64,000 bases of DNA, from the NCBI GenBank assembly GCA_028023455.1, contig JAQFVV010000150.1:2925550-2989549 (forward strand), written 5' to 3'. The position numbers were made by a program, and so were the translations under genes. The notes under the pieces were generated by a model that had not been told where the DNA came from, ran no database searches, and saw only the letters and a program-made list of their open reading frames with translations. Every line of letters begins with the position of its first letter. Positions within the stretch are counted from its first letter, which is position 1. Source of the stretch: Epiperipatus broadwayi. Lineage: Eukaryota; Onychophora; Udeonychophora; Euonychophora; Peripatidae. Positions 13,561 through 25,588 of the stretch are shown here, piece after piece.

Positions 13561-16500
13561 TAGATAGAAAAAATGTTATATTATTAATTGTTACACACAC
13601 ATATATATATATTGTATCACTTGTGAATAGTGTTACATGTTTCATATTTTTTAAAAAAAGATTAGCTTTAAGATTTTTAAAACAAAAATAAGCAAAAGAC
13701 TGGGTATATTTTTCTATTAGAATAAAACTGTTCTAAGCAAGAAAGGGGGGGGGGGATCTAAAATGGAATTAGGAAAAATTTAAAACTCTTTTTTTTCTCT
13801 CTCTCTCTCTTTGTAAAGAAAACTTTTATAATGTACAAAATAAACAAATGTGAAATCAGACTAAAAATTAGTCTGTAAAAAATAAAATTTTTATAAAACT
13901 TTCAAAAATGTAATCAATTAGTCTATAAGATTTCAGATTGATAATAAAATCAAAATCAATGGCTGAATTAATTACAAAACTGTAACCTATCTTACTGAGG
14001 TAGTAGATGAATTTGAATGGATTAAAATTAAGGCAAATGTAAAAATCAATTAATTAAAGAATGTAAAATTAATTAAAAGATAAATTCAAGTCAAGATAAA
14101 ATAAAACAAAGAGAGAATTAAGATATAAAAGTTACATCTTGGTTAGTTATTGTTTTTCAGTCAGGGCTGCAATCTGATAGATCATTCATCAGTTTGGATT
14201 ATTATTCAGTTCAGCCAGAATGTAGAATCCAAACAATCAGAGATCCAGATATTTGGAAACTGTAAACACAGTGGTAAGACAGTTAATTACTGCTATGGTC
14301 AACATCCATGCAAAAGCCACAGATCTAGCAACTTGCATTGCTAGACAACTTTAGGATATTTAACTATGCTTCAGGTCCCAAAAACCCTCAACAAAAAGAA
14401 AATCAACTGAATCTCACCTGAACCAATGCCCAGAACAATGCCTAGATTGTAAATAAATGCTGCCATAAACTCTCTCTCCCATTGTCAACACAAAGAATGG
14501 AAAACAAGTTCTGGAATCATTGATGGAGACCAAAAAGTCAAACAGTTGGAAACTGACAATCATGAAAACCTAGATAAAGATATTTTTAAATATATTGTGA
14601 TCACAGTCTAGACTCATTATTTTAAATGAATGAACTTTAACTAATGGACTATTATAACTATGGCATAAAATCATTTATAATTTTCATATGTAAAATTTAT
14701 TGTGTTATTTTATATTATATTAAATATAATATAAATAAATATTAATGTTTGCTCTAATTGTTCTTTTATCTATTTTATCTTTCTCTCTTTTCACTGCATT
14801 CCCAATAAATTAGTATAGAGTTTTTTATGTGTTAAGTAAATATGCTAGACTCTGAGACAGAGTATGAGCTAATCATGAAATATTTCAAGTGCTGGATTGG
14901 GCCATGATCTGGAAATGTGATCATGTTATGCTTTACATAGTGTGATCAGACTGTGGGTATCATTGATGGCTCTACTATCAATGGTATTCTTCCCTTTTCT
15001 TGAAGGGCCAGTCTGTTCATGCAATATTAAAAATATAAATTAAAAATTATGTTAAAAAGAGTGTTTAAATCCAGTTAAACTCATATAAATAACATCTTTT
15101 AAACAGACCTGGTTCATATTTATATAAAAATAGGGATTTATATATACATATATATTCCCTTTGAGAGTCTGTAATATCAATTATAATATTAATAATTATG
15201 GTTTTAACTGAGAACAAAAACAAACTTTAATTAAATCATACTGTATCAGTGGTGAATTTAACTAAAAAAAAAGATGAAATAGCACTAAAATTTTTTTTCA
15301 AAAAATATATTAATGGTTTAAAACCTTATGTGAGAGTTACTTATGGATGTTAGTTGGGAGTTTTATAAGCATTTAGTATTATTATTATACTTGATGAAAT
15401 ATTTAATGCAAGAAAGGGGGGTGGATTATTACAGGAATTGTTGATAGGTAAGTTAAATTGATGCAGATTTGTTTTATTTATTTGTAGAATAGTGGTTGGT
15501 ATTTGTTTAGATGGTTTTCTGATCAGTTTATTCATTGGCATACCCATCCATTATAGGTAGTATAATCAGTGAACAATAGCCATATAAATTATATTTTAGT
15601 CAAGATAATTTAGTATTCATATAATAACAGCATATGTGTGTGCATGTATGTCTGTATTATCATCCAATTTCATTTTCATATTTAATTGCAGTACAGAATT
15701 TTACATTTTACAATAAAACACTTAAAATTACAGCAAATATCTGATAACAGATGCAAGTATATTTTGAGTGATTAATGGATCTCTGGACTAGTGAATCATT
15801 TGACAAACTAAATTGTGTTATCAACTACTTTATTTAATGGTTATTTGTTTTATTTTATTCAGTTTGATTTAATTTAGAAAATCAAATGATTTTTTTATTT
15901 AAGAAAAGGTTTCTTGAATATTTATTGCTTAATTATCTGAGTGCAAAGGGTGGAACTAACCTTTGGAGGATAAGGTGACTCTCTTGATTGGTGGAAAGGA
16001 GATGTATTTAAGTGATAGTCACTAATAGAAGATATTTATTATTCATTATTCATTTCTCTTCTGCCACTTCTTCTATGTACATGGTTTTCTTAATCTCTTC
16101 CAGAAATCAAGTCAGTTAAACTCCAAAGTTTAATTTTTTAAACATTATTATTTTATAAAATTCAGTATGGGAATCCTAGCTACCAGACAGCTTTAAGAAA
16201 GGATACCACACTAATTTATTTACAAGGTTTTCTTTTATTATTCTCCATTCAGTTAAACTTTAAATTAACACTATCGTTTGAAATGTATTTATATGCTTAT
16301 AACCTAAATCTACTTTATTTGCCTATGTTTTCTACTGTTAAGGAGAAAATGAACTGTGTATACTTTATAATCTTTTAAGGAAATTTATGCAGGACTGTTT
16401 AACAAAACCAATCATAGACTATAAGTTTAAATTCTCTTCTAATTATATAAAAGTTAAGTTAAAATGAGAGGATGCATGTATAATTTATTGTGCTATATTT

Positions 16501-16770
16501 TGAACTACTATGTGATAATAACAATGCATATCATTCATGTTTATAAAATATTCTATTAAAGAAGTGGGTGTATGGCTTATAAATAATTAAGCAATAATTA
16601 GTATTCATTAATGTGTACCTGATTTAAGTCAAGTAGAAGGACATTAATATTATATATTTCTTATTCTCCTTGGTATGTGGACATATTATAAAAGAAAAAT
16701 ATTATTATCTAATGAATTGCAGATTTTCCATGAAAAATTAGCAATGGAGTAAAATAATTATATTCATGCT
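13561..16770. other. AT-rich intergenic DNA with one unresolved open frame
   Basis: Contains a G10 run near 13745 and a CT microsatellite near 13790-13812. A 64-codon plus frame at 14150-14344 begins just before TTTTTCAG, a splice-acceptor-like string, and contains GKTVNYCYGQHPCKSHRSSNLHC. I do not recognise it; it might be an exon or a decayed transposon. The rest shows no gene. Confidence 0.4.
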
Positions 16771-16775
16771 AACTT

Positions 16776-17170
16776 ATGAAGTTTAGGGGTGATTTAGTCC
16801 GCAAATTGTGTAAGGAAGGTATAGAAAATATTAGGTATCTGTTGATTGAATGTAAATGCTTGAAAGCAGAAAGGGTACAGATAATGAAGTTATGGGAGAA
16901 TAGATATGAACAAAGTGATTATACAGAAAGTGAGTTATTGATTTTTATTCTGGAGTTGCAAAAAGATAAGGGGACTTTAGATATAAAGGCCATAAAGTTG
17001 ATAAAGATTATGTTGTGGAAATGGGATGCGGCAGAATATGGGAAGACTTAGAGTGGTGAATGGAAAATAAAGTGGCTAACAGATTTATCTAGGCATAATT
17101 GCTGATATATTATTGACTTTGTTTAAGGAGAAGGCAAAATACATCTCATCATCATCATCACATCATCATG
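16776..17170 (+). pseudogene. LINE 3' end: C-terminal zinc-finger region and microsatellite tail
   Basis: A 91-codon open piece matches the C-terminal tail of a non-LTR retrotransposon polyprotein. KLCKEGIENIRYLLIECK corresponds to the CCHC-type knuckle after the RT, but the first Cys is Arg (LVRKLC) and the His is Tyr, so the knuckle is degraded. The copy at 47.4 kb keeps CKLC and RHLLIEC. After the stop, about 80 bp of 3' untranslated sequence runs into a (TCA)n tail at 17146-17169, as in LINE groups that end in short tandem repeats. The upstream RT is missing: it is a typical 5'-truncated insertion. Confidence 0.65.
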
Positions 17171-17440
17171 GAAAATTTATTTATTGTGATCAAAAATTGA
17201 TGAGGATGATGGTTTGCACCGACTAAATTCAGGGAGAAACAATAAATCTTAAATATTGTTCAGACAATTGAGAAATAAAAGTACTAAGACAAATATCAGC
17301 CAAATTATGTTTAAGCAATTTTAAAATTTTATTTGAGAGAAATATAAATTATGAAGTAAAAGTTTATAATACAAAAAATAGGGTTATATCAGGCATGTAC
17401 CAGAAATAATAAAATTCAATGTTCTGGCAGACAGACTAAT
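17171..17440. other. AT-rich intergenic DNA
   Basis: Flank of the LINE 3' end. No feature is recognised. Confidence 0.5.
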
Positions 17441-17443
17441 TTT

Positions 17444-17680
17444 TTAATAGGGAATTAAAAAAGGAGGGAACAAATTTCTCTCACTTGACCATTCACCTAC
17501 AGCATTGGTTTCCTTATTCAAAGATATGAAAACAATTTGTTCTTGAAATAAATCAATGAAACAGCGCCAGCGAGCATTTCTTGGCCCAGAAAAATGTGTC
17601 AGGACCAAGAATGTCATATTTCCAGTAGAACAGCCCATGATATATCACATTTAAAATAATATGTGGTTGATTTACCCCAA
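17444..17680 (-). other. Diverged repeat, copy 1 (with 64-codon open frame)
   Basis: Reads on the minus strand with the frame starting MGCSTGNMTFLVLTHF. The DNA resembles 18150-18380: both share a block like GAAATCAATGAAACNGC and a block like ACATTTAAANTAANATG. The frame is open here but has stops in the second copy. It could be an old dispersed repeat or remains of a duplicated exon; the family is not recognised. Confidence 0.35.
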
Positions 17681-18149
17681 GAACAAAAAAAATAAATGAA
17701 TAAATATGTCAGAGTATAAATTATAAAACAGGAGGAAATTTACATCTCCAATTCAATGAAATAATAAAATCAGCAAAAACTCTGATGTAAATGATTTCAA
17801 ATTAATAAAATATTAAATCTATGAATATAGGAAAACTGATATTTAAAACTGGTGAATCTCCAACCAAACAATTGGCCAACACTAATAATTAAAGGTCTCA
17901 GTAGGAGACAAGTAAATAATTAGAAAAGCAGTTACGTCTACCCAAGCATTTCAAGAAAGTGAAATAATTATAATTACAAATAAATTGATAAACCAAGTTA
18001 ATTTTTAGATAAAATAAATCTATCAAGCAAATATAAACACTGACCTAGATTTTTATCAGTTAGATTATCAGAGAGAGTTTATGAGTAGAAAATATTAAGA
18101 CATTAAATACTTTAGCAGAAAGAAATTGTCTTTCACCTATAATTTACAA

Positions 18150-18385
18150 AGGGGACTAATATTATCCTCCTGCTGGTGTTTTATAAAATTACAAAGAATG
18201 ACAATTCCAGTTTCTCATTTTAGAGATGTAAATGCCAATACAGTCTTGTAGGAAATCAATGAAACCAGCATGGATGAGCACACACTAGTTTATGGACTAA
18301 TGAGGTCATAATGCTGTAGGACTGGTGCATGTAATACTACATTTAAAGTAAACATGATTGATTTCCAATAAGACAAGAGAAAAAT
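18150..18385 (-). other. Diverged repeat, copy 2
   Basis: Second member of the pair with 17444-17680, in the same orientation, roughly 700 bp away. The shared blocks are short and separated by many differences, so the duplication is old. The frame equivalent to copy 1 is interrupted. Confidence 0.35.
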
Positions 18386-19951
18386 ATGATTACAGCCTTA
18401 CTTAATCTAGAAAAGAAGAAACAAAATCTCCAAATACAGAAATCTAGAACAATAAACACAATAAACCACCAGCCAAAACATTTGGTGGTTTGAAAAAGTG
18501 CAAACTCAGTATTTTAAATCAATTATTGTCTATAAAATAAATACAGGTGAGCAAATTAAAAATGATGCACATTTAGAAAGAATTAGATATATAAATAGAG
18601 ATATATTAAGCATCTAAAATATAAACTCACTAGACTCTCTCTGATAAATAAAATTGAAAGAAAACTTGGAATATTAAAACTAAGATTTCAAGACACATTA
18701 TTAATACAATGAAAAACAAATACAGTGAATAAATAGGAAGTTAAATAATTATTAAGACTACAGATTTATTTTAGATTGAGTGGAGATTTAAATAAAAGAA
18801 TTTACCCTGGAAAGAATAAAAGAAAATATTTACCTTACAGTAAAGCAAAGTTCACATAGTTTCAAGGAGTGCACACTTTTATTTAAGTTCATATTTCAGG
18901 TGTTCCATCATTTTACAGCAGCAAGTGTAGAGGCATTGGGGATCCAGTTTATCTTAGACTTTCATAGCAGGACTGAAGAACAGCTGGCAGACATGGGCCC
19001 ATCTTGGTTTAAGTTAGAAACACATATTGATGGTTAAAAACATGCCATAGTATATTTTGACATCTTGTGAAGAAACCAAAATCTTTTAACAATGGCAAAA
19101 TTTTTAAAAAATATTAAATGTCCGACAAGCAACAGTATAATCAAAGTGTGAAAATGAATACAGAATCTCATTTTGAAGCAGCATGTTAGTCAAAAATAAT
19201 CTAAAACTATTGTCCCAAAATTTGTGGGGTTATTTATACTTATGCTACATTTTCTATGAAAACTTTTTTTTGAATTCTATGCCTTAAGGCAGGGCAAATC
19301 TCAATCTCCTGCTCAAACTAATTGGAAAATCTAACCAGGGATTATTTTAAACAAAAACAACAACACAAAATTAAATCTCCACCTTTAGAATGAACTTAGA
19401 ACTAATTAAAATAAAAGTGACAGGAATGTAATTAAAAAGTTTGCTTGTTTTTAATCAAATTCATTTAAAAACAAGTGGGGAAAAAAAAACTATTTTATTT
19501 TAAAATCAATTTTCTCTGGAAAAAAATAAAATGATATATTTTAAATGAGTATGTGTATTAATACATGTATTCTTATAAAGAATTTTTTTAAAAAATAGCC
19601 TTATAGCTTTAAATTTAATAAAACCAAAAGTTAGTTCTACTTTTGGAAATGACCTTTGAAATAGATACTATCCAGTTTAATATATATATATATAATCTCT
19701 TTAAATAGATAATGGCTATTTAATAAGCACTGTTTATTAAATGAGAAATTAAATTTATTAGAATTTATATTTCAATTGTTATTTGAAATTGTTAATTGAT
19801 TTATCCATATAACAAACAGTAAACAGATAAAAATAGTCCATTGTTTATGATTGGTGGATTAGCATTGATGTAAAAGAGAATATTATTTTCAAGTTTATTA
19901 AAATGATTCTAACTGTAACACAGGCTTATTATATACCTGTGTATATATATG
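18386..19951. other. AT-rich intergenic DNA
   Basis: No gene is recognised. The segment 18880-19010 has less extreme composition (AGCAGCAAGTGTAGAGG, CTGGCAGACATGGGCCC) and could be a fragment of an older element or exon. A TA run is at 19679-19694. Confidence 0.45.
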
Positions 19952-20334
19952 TAATATATAGGGTATATGAGCACAGACTTTCACATGACCCACCACTCTC
20001 CACACTACCTCATAACCTCAGGGTGGCCTTTGAGCATTCCATCATCAGATTTTCAATTAGATGGATGGTTGAAGAGTTAGAGCGTGGAGTAGATTGAAGC
20101 CTGTCCATTTAAGTATGAAGATTGGCTATCTTAATATATATCTAAGAACTTATAGCATATATGTGTGGAGATGATAATTTGGACCAACTGATGATTGCTG
20201 GTTTAGCATGAAATACGTGTATTGGTGATTATTTATCTTTTTGACATATATGTGTTCAAGTGTATCACTGTTATGAGATAGTGTGGAGAGTGGTGGGTCA
20301 TGTGAAAGTCTGTGATCATATACCCTATATATTA
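19952..20334. mobile_element. Foldback element, F family (complete, 383 bp, best-preserved arms)
   Basis: Arms 19952-20007 and 20279-20334 are almost identical inverted repeats of 56 bp, differing at about one position (GAGCACAG against GATCACAG). Ends read TAATATATAGGG/CCCTATATATTA. The interior has the family core GCTGGTTTAGCATGAAATAC and ATATTGGTGATTATTTATC-like text, plus blocks shared with the copies at 25.6 and 34.7 kb (AAGATTGGCTATCTTAATAT). The high arm identity suggests a recent insertion or gene-conversion-like repair. The 64-codon frame over it is spurious. Confidence 0.85.
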
Positions 20335-20401
20335 AAATGAGTCTAATAAATCATCATGAATTATTATTATAGTATGCACCTTGAGAGTTTATTATTTTAT
20401 A

Positions 20402-20403
20402 AA

Positions 20404-20434
<31 letters not shown>
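20402..20434. repeat. (TA)n microsatellite
   Basis: About fourteen TA units immediately left of the Penelope palindrome. Confidence 0.9.
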
Positions 20435-20435
<1 letters not shown>

Positions 20436-20535
20436 TAGCTAAATAACTGATGTTTCAGTACAATAGCAAGTACTTTCCTTAAAGCTTATTGTTTCTCAAA
20501 TCATAACAATGTGTGTGGTGAGATATACAATTTTT

Positions 20536-21503
20536 TTATATTTTCTTTTCATTCTTAAATCCTATTGACTGAAAAATTTTAAAAAATATTTTATCGTCCA
20601 ATAGCTTTTTCCAAATATTGTTAATTTTCTTTAATTTACACTTTTCATTTATGTTATTAGACCTTCTAAAAATCTCTACGGCTTTTCTTAACAATCTCTG
20701 ATCATATTGTTCAATTTTTACCAGAATATGTGTTTTATTAAAATTGATGTCATGGTTAGTTAATTTAATGTGTGAATAGATGACTGATGAATTTAAACTT
20801 TTCTCTAACTGCAAAAATGTGCGCTTCCTTTCTTATGTTTATTCTAGGATTGGTCTGTTCAATGTATAAATGTAACATGGAATTTCATATACACCATGAT
20901 ACTCCAAAGGAATTTTCTCTTTAGGATGTGGACAAACTTCATTAATTTTTTTAAATGTAGTATAAATTGTGTGGATATTATTTTTCTTTAAAACATTACC
21001 AATTTTATCAGTTACTCCCTTTATAGATGGCAGAACAGTCTTAATTTTTGAAGTATCAAAATCTTCTTCTTATTATATACAAAAGCCCTATTAATAATCC
21101 GATGATTAAAACCATTATGAAGAAGCATTTTTTAGTAGCATAGATATCTTTGCTAAAGTGATTGTCACCAGAAGGTTTCTTAGTCTCATTTAACAATGTC
21201 TTTGCCATGAAAATAATTGTGCTGGATGGTGACAAGAAGAAAAATGTAGATATTTCTCAATGTAGGTTTGCTTTCTTTATATCCCATGGGATAAAAAACC
21301 ATCCATTTTTTTTCAAAACATCTAAGAATAGAAATTGGTTATTATTTTTTACTTCCATAGTAAATTTGACCTTGTTGTGAAAAAATTTAAAAAATTAAAA
21401 ATTAATCAAGAACATGCTTACCTCTAGGCCAAATAAGAAAGGTATCATCAATATATCTCAAATATGCAGATGGATTTTTAACTGATATCAAGCTTTTCTT
21501 TTC
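20536..21503 (-). pseudogene. Penelope-like element, left arm: partial RT plus GIY-YIG (broken)
   Basis: Minus-strand remnant of a Penelope-like retroelement. The RT catalytic box reads LRYIDDTFLIWPRGK (about 21430-21470), followed by KFTMEVKNNNQF..FLDVL (about 21310-21370). Further on are the linker and the GIY-YIG domain, whose end is the 92-codon frame at 20536-20814 with the conserved glutamate in AVEIFRR. An in-frame stop follows the RT box and frameshifts separate the blocks, so it cannot make protein. It lacks everything N-terminal of the last RT motifs because the copy joins its mirror image there. Confidence 0.75.
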
Positions 21504-21523
21504 TAAGTTCTCCATTTCACTTG

Positions 21524-22456
21524 GAAAAGAAAATTTTGATATCAGCAGTTAAAAAACAATATGTATGGCTGAGGTATATTGATGATACCTTTGTTATTTG
21601 GCCTAGAGGTAAGCATGTTCTTGATGAATTTTAAATTTTTTAAAATTTTTTCACAACAATGTAAAATTTACTATAGAAGTAAAAAAATAATAACCAACTT
21701 CCATTCTTAGATGTTTTGAAAGAAAGAAGGATGGTTTTTTTTATCCCATGGGATAAAGAGAAAGCAAACATACCCTGGGAAATATCTTGATTTTTCTTTT
21801 CAACACCATCCAGTACAATTATTTTCACTGGCAAAGACATTGTTAAATAGAACTAAGAGACTTTCTGATGACAGTCATTTTAGCTACTAAAAATGCTTTT
21901 TCATAATGGTTTTGATTATACAATTTATTAATAGAGTTTTTTTTTTTTTTATATAAAAAATATTTTGATACATCAAAAATTAAGACTGTTCTGCCATATA
22001 TAAAGGGAGTAACTGATAAAACTGGTAATGTTTTAAAGAAAAATAATATCCACACAATTTATACTACATTTAAAGAAATTAATGAAGTATGTCCACATCC
22101 TAAAGAGAAAATTCCTTTGGAGTATCATGGTGTATATGAAATTCCATGTGGCATTTGTTTACATTCATACATTGGATAGACCAATCGTAGAATAAATATA
22201 TAAAAAAAAGGAACACATTGTGACAGTTAGAGAAAAGTCTAATTCATCAGCCATTTATTTATATTTTAAATTAACTAACCATGACATCAATTTTAATAAA
22301 ACACATCTTCTGGCAAAAATTGAACAATATGACCACAGATTGCTATGGGAAGCTATAGAGATTTTTAAAAGGCCCAATGGCATAAATGAGAAGTATGAAT
22401 TAAAGAAAATTGACAATATTTGGAAAAAGCTATTGGAGGATAAAAATAGAATTTGA
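21524..22456 (+). pseudogene. Penelope-like element, right arm: partial RT plus GIY-YIG (broken)
   Basis: Plus-strand mirror of the left arm. The RT box is WLRYIDDTFVIWPRGK (about 21567-21617), then VKFTIEVKK and FLDVL (about 21660-21720). After the RT come TIYTTFKEINEVCPHP and the GIY-YIG motifs GVYEIPC...SYIG (about 22128-22178), then the glutamate-bearing AIEIFKRPNGINEK in the 78-codon frame 22220-22456. Stops after SYIG and frameshifts in the RT make it non-functional. RT copies RNA by target-primed synthesis and GIY-YIG nicks the target in this family. Confidence 0.78.
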
Positions 22457-22588
22457 GAATGAAAAAATAACAAAAAAAAAAATAACGATTTTAAATCTCA
22501 TCAAAAACATTGTTATGATTTGAGAAAGAAGAAGCTCTGAGGAAAGTACTTGTTATTGTACTGAAACTTCATCTATTTAACTATTATA

Positions 22589-22860
22589 TTTTTATTAGAT
22601 GGAAGCTCCTGGAAATTACTATGAATTTATCATTTATTCGTGAGACTATTAGAATATATATATATATTGATATGAAGATATTCATGGTTTGCATATATAA
22701 AAGACATATTTTGCAGGTACATCCATATTAAAAAATTTATATAGTGACATTTTGATCTACTGGATGATAAAAACGTTAAAGTTTCACTAATAGCAAAAAG
22801 GTTAAATTAAGAATGTTTTTTAAAAAAAATCTTTCCAAATATGAGGAAGTTTGCATGTAT
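22589..22860. other. AT-rich spacer between Penelope copies
   Basis: No feature other than a short TA run near 22655-22668. Confidence 0.5.
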
Positions 22861-22861
22861 C

Positions 22862-24110
22862 ATCTCACTTATTGATACAATATGGCCTTTTAAGTATCTC
22901 AATGGCTTCTCTGATTTTGCACTGGTAGAGATTATCACATCTGGATATGATCCTGGTACTAGAAAAATCAATTTTATGATCTGAATCTATAGTATGGAGT
23001 GAGAGTGCTGCTGATGATGAGTGTTGTTTAACTGGATTAGCATGCTCATCTCTGCTAACACTGATATGATTATTACTCATACCTATGTAAGAAGCTTTAC
23101 AATTTTCACATGAGATTTGATAAACACCATGAGATGAATCCTTAGGCTTGGTTATTATATTGCTGATATTTTCATGAGTAGAAAACACTGTATTTATATT
23201 ATAGCATTGTAATATAATATGGAACCCAAATTCTAATAGCCGATTTATCATCTTTTTGTTTCCTATTTTGCCCATTTTGGGCTTGAAATAAGGTTTGTTT
23301 AATAAATTTATAATTATAACTATTTGCTAATAAAACACTATTAATATGAGTTATTTCTTCTTTCAGATGTGACTTATCTGAAAGGTTAATTGCTCTATTT
23401 AAAAGAGTTTTGGTTACAGAAACTGAGTTGGGTGATGATGGGAATGTAAATATAAATATCTGTCCTTGTGTATATTCTTTCTGTAAATCGAAAAAGATAA
23501 ACTATTTGGTGTTCTGGTGACTAGAACATCAAGAAAAGAGAGTTTTCCATCAGTCTCTGTTTCCATTGTAAATTTAATATGAGGATGCATATTTAAATGT
23601 AAGGAGAAATCATCTAATTTATTTTTTCCATTTTGCCATATGACAAAAGTGTCATCTATGTATCTAATCCAAATAAGAGTTTTAAAGTTGATGATTCTAA
23701 AGCTTGAGTTTCTATATTTTCTATGAATAAATCAGTTATTATTCCTGAGATAGGTGATCCCATAGGAGTACCAAAAACTTGTCTGTAATGCTATCCATTG
23801 TATACAAAGTATGTGTTCAAGAGACAATGTTTAATCAAAGCAATAAATATGGTTTGGTAAATTGCAGCGTTGCGAGATTATATTTAAAGCTTCATCAATT
23901 GGAATGTTTGTAAACAAAGACACTACACCACAACTGACCAGAATGTCATTAGCATTAATTTTTAAATATTTTAAAACAGAAATAAAGTGAAAAGAGTTTT
24001 TAATATATGATTTAATAGTTGGGGTTGTAGGTTTAATGAAATCAGATAAATGTCTAGCTAAAATATGGGCTGGAGATCCTATTGCGTAAAAATTTACAAG
24101 TGGATATAGC
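22862..24110 (-). pseudogene. Penelope-like element, third copy: RT plus GIY-YIG, 5'-truncated
   Basis: Longest Penelope remnant here, read right to left. An open stretch includes NFYAIGSPAHILARHLSDF, then VSCGVVSLFTNIPIDEAL (RT palm motif, about 23890-23960). Next are a degraded FGTPMG-like segment (about 23760-23790), the catalytic box IRYIDDTFVIWQNGK (about 23630-23680) and KFTMETETDGKLSFLDVLVTR (about 23505-23580). The 136-codon frame 22865-23275 follows, with the linker and GIY-YIG domain YQISCENCKASYIGMS and the conserved glutamate in REAIEILKRP. Roughly the last 400 codons remain; full elements are longer, so the 5' half is gone. A few stops and frameshifts interrupt it. It belongs to a different subfamily from the palindrome copies. 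Confidence 0.85.
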
Positions 24111-24154
24111 GCTGTGATTTTTACACGCTAATATATATATATTAAACTTTGATT

Positions 24155-24265
24155 TATGAATGTCAAACTTTCTGTATTTACAATTTTTATACCATTCAAT
24201 TCAGATAAATATATTAATGAATATTACTAATCATTTATTAGATTAGAGTTTATCCTATTATTTCT
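24155..24265 (+). repeat. S-family dispersed repeat copy
   Basis: Shares AATGTCAAACTTTCTG, then AATATATTAATNAATATTACTAATCATTTATTAG and AGANTNTATCCTAT with copies near 35.3, 38.15, 38.65, 41.9 and 42.3 kb. It is non-coding. Confidence 0.55.
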
Positions 24266-25588
24266 AGCCTAAATGATTTAGCAGTTATTTTTAAATAAAT
24301 ATGTTGACATTAGTTTCAGAAAAAATGTTTGTGAAAAAAAACAACAAAAGTTTACAAGTAAATTTGCAATCGTGAAATATTATACACCTAGAGCTTAGCG
24401 TATATATAATATATATATATAGAAGAATCACAAATTGCAGTGTATCAATATACACTACTTTAATTAAATTATCCAAAAAAAAAAGGGAAATAAACAAACA
24501 AAAAAAAAAAAAGCAAATAAGCAAACGAAAAAAACATTAAAATCATAAATTTAGTTTTAATCATGAATAATTTTCAGAGAAAAAACATAATCAACCATAC
24601 AACTCATAATGTTCAAAGAGCCATTTTATACTTATTACTGATTTGAACTGAATTCAAAATACTAAAGCATTCAAAAGATGATTTAAGCCAAATTTATTAA
24701 AACCCATTTCATCTTATAATTATCTAGAAACCAGTTTTAGAGCCTCTTCATATTATGAACTTCCAAAAGTCTATCATCAGTCATAAAGAATTATTTTCTT
24801 TATGCAACATAATATTAATGAAGAAAATACTGTGGAATTATTGAGGCAGACGATATATCTTTAGATATTTATTCCCTGAAAAAGTTTTATCTTTATATTA
24901 TCATAAAACATTATTTATACATTTATTTCAAGATGATTTGACATTAAAGCTATTAATTTTTGCAAAGTTCAACTTAATAATTTGATCGTTTAATTTTACT
25001 GTAATATGTCTTGATCTAAAAATGCAAATGTATTGCATTTGTCTTCTTATATGCAAATAACATTTTTTCTGTTTAGCATATTTCTAGAATTCTGTACAGA
25101 ACTATTCCAAGAAAACATTTTTGGGGGCATACTTTGAAATAAGGAGAAGTTTGTTTAAAAATCATTTCTTAATTTTTTTAAAATTCATAACTCATTTAAA
25201 AATCAGTATCCAATTCCATATGTGGGTCAATCCATTTCAATCCAACAATTATGGGGCCATAATTTAAAAATTGGTTTTGACTCTCAGATAACGAGCTAAT
25301 GAAAAATTGACAGAATTATTCAGATAAAATGACTGGATGATAACAGTTAGCTTATGTGTTTTAAAACAAAATTTCCAGTATATTTCCCATATTAGAATGA
25401 TGTCCACATTGTCTCATATTCCAAACTGGAATCCAATAATTTTGTGCAAATCTATTTTACATTTAATTGCCATATATAGTTATTTTTGCAGTAACTTATA
25501 ATTAAACATTTTTGAAAATAATATTTCTGGAGATTACTTTTTTTTGTGAGGTTTTTTTTTTTTTACAAATTTTTATTATGTTTATTGA
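24266..25588. other. AT-rich intergenic DNA
   Basis: No gene is recognised. Poly(A) tracts lie near 24473-24513. The minus frame at 24291-24524 is hydrophobic low-complexity sequence and unsupported. Confidence 0.5.

Larger units (their letters stand above)
20430..22588. repeat. 2.16-kb near-perfect palindrome of two Penelope-like copies
   Basis: The left arm (20430-21503) and right arm (21524-22588) are reverse complements along their full length with scattered differences, around a 20-nt spacer at 21504-21523. Outer ends match (TACTGAAAC and the TAGCTAAATAACT region against CTATTTAACTA), as do inner ends (TTTTTAACTGATATCA against TGATATCAGCAGTTAAAAA). Each arm carries the 3' part of a Penelope-like ORF running outward from the centre. 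Confidence 0.85.

Noticed and set aside
19903-20097. 64-codon open frame
   Set aside because: It spans the left arm of a foldback element and has no conserved product in the other copies.
21162-21840. Open frames of 66-72 codons on the antisense of the Penelope arms
   Set aside because: The opposite strand reads as RT motifs; these are shadows, similar in the two arms because the arms are inverted copies.
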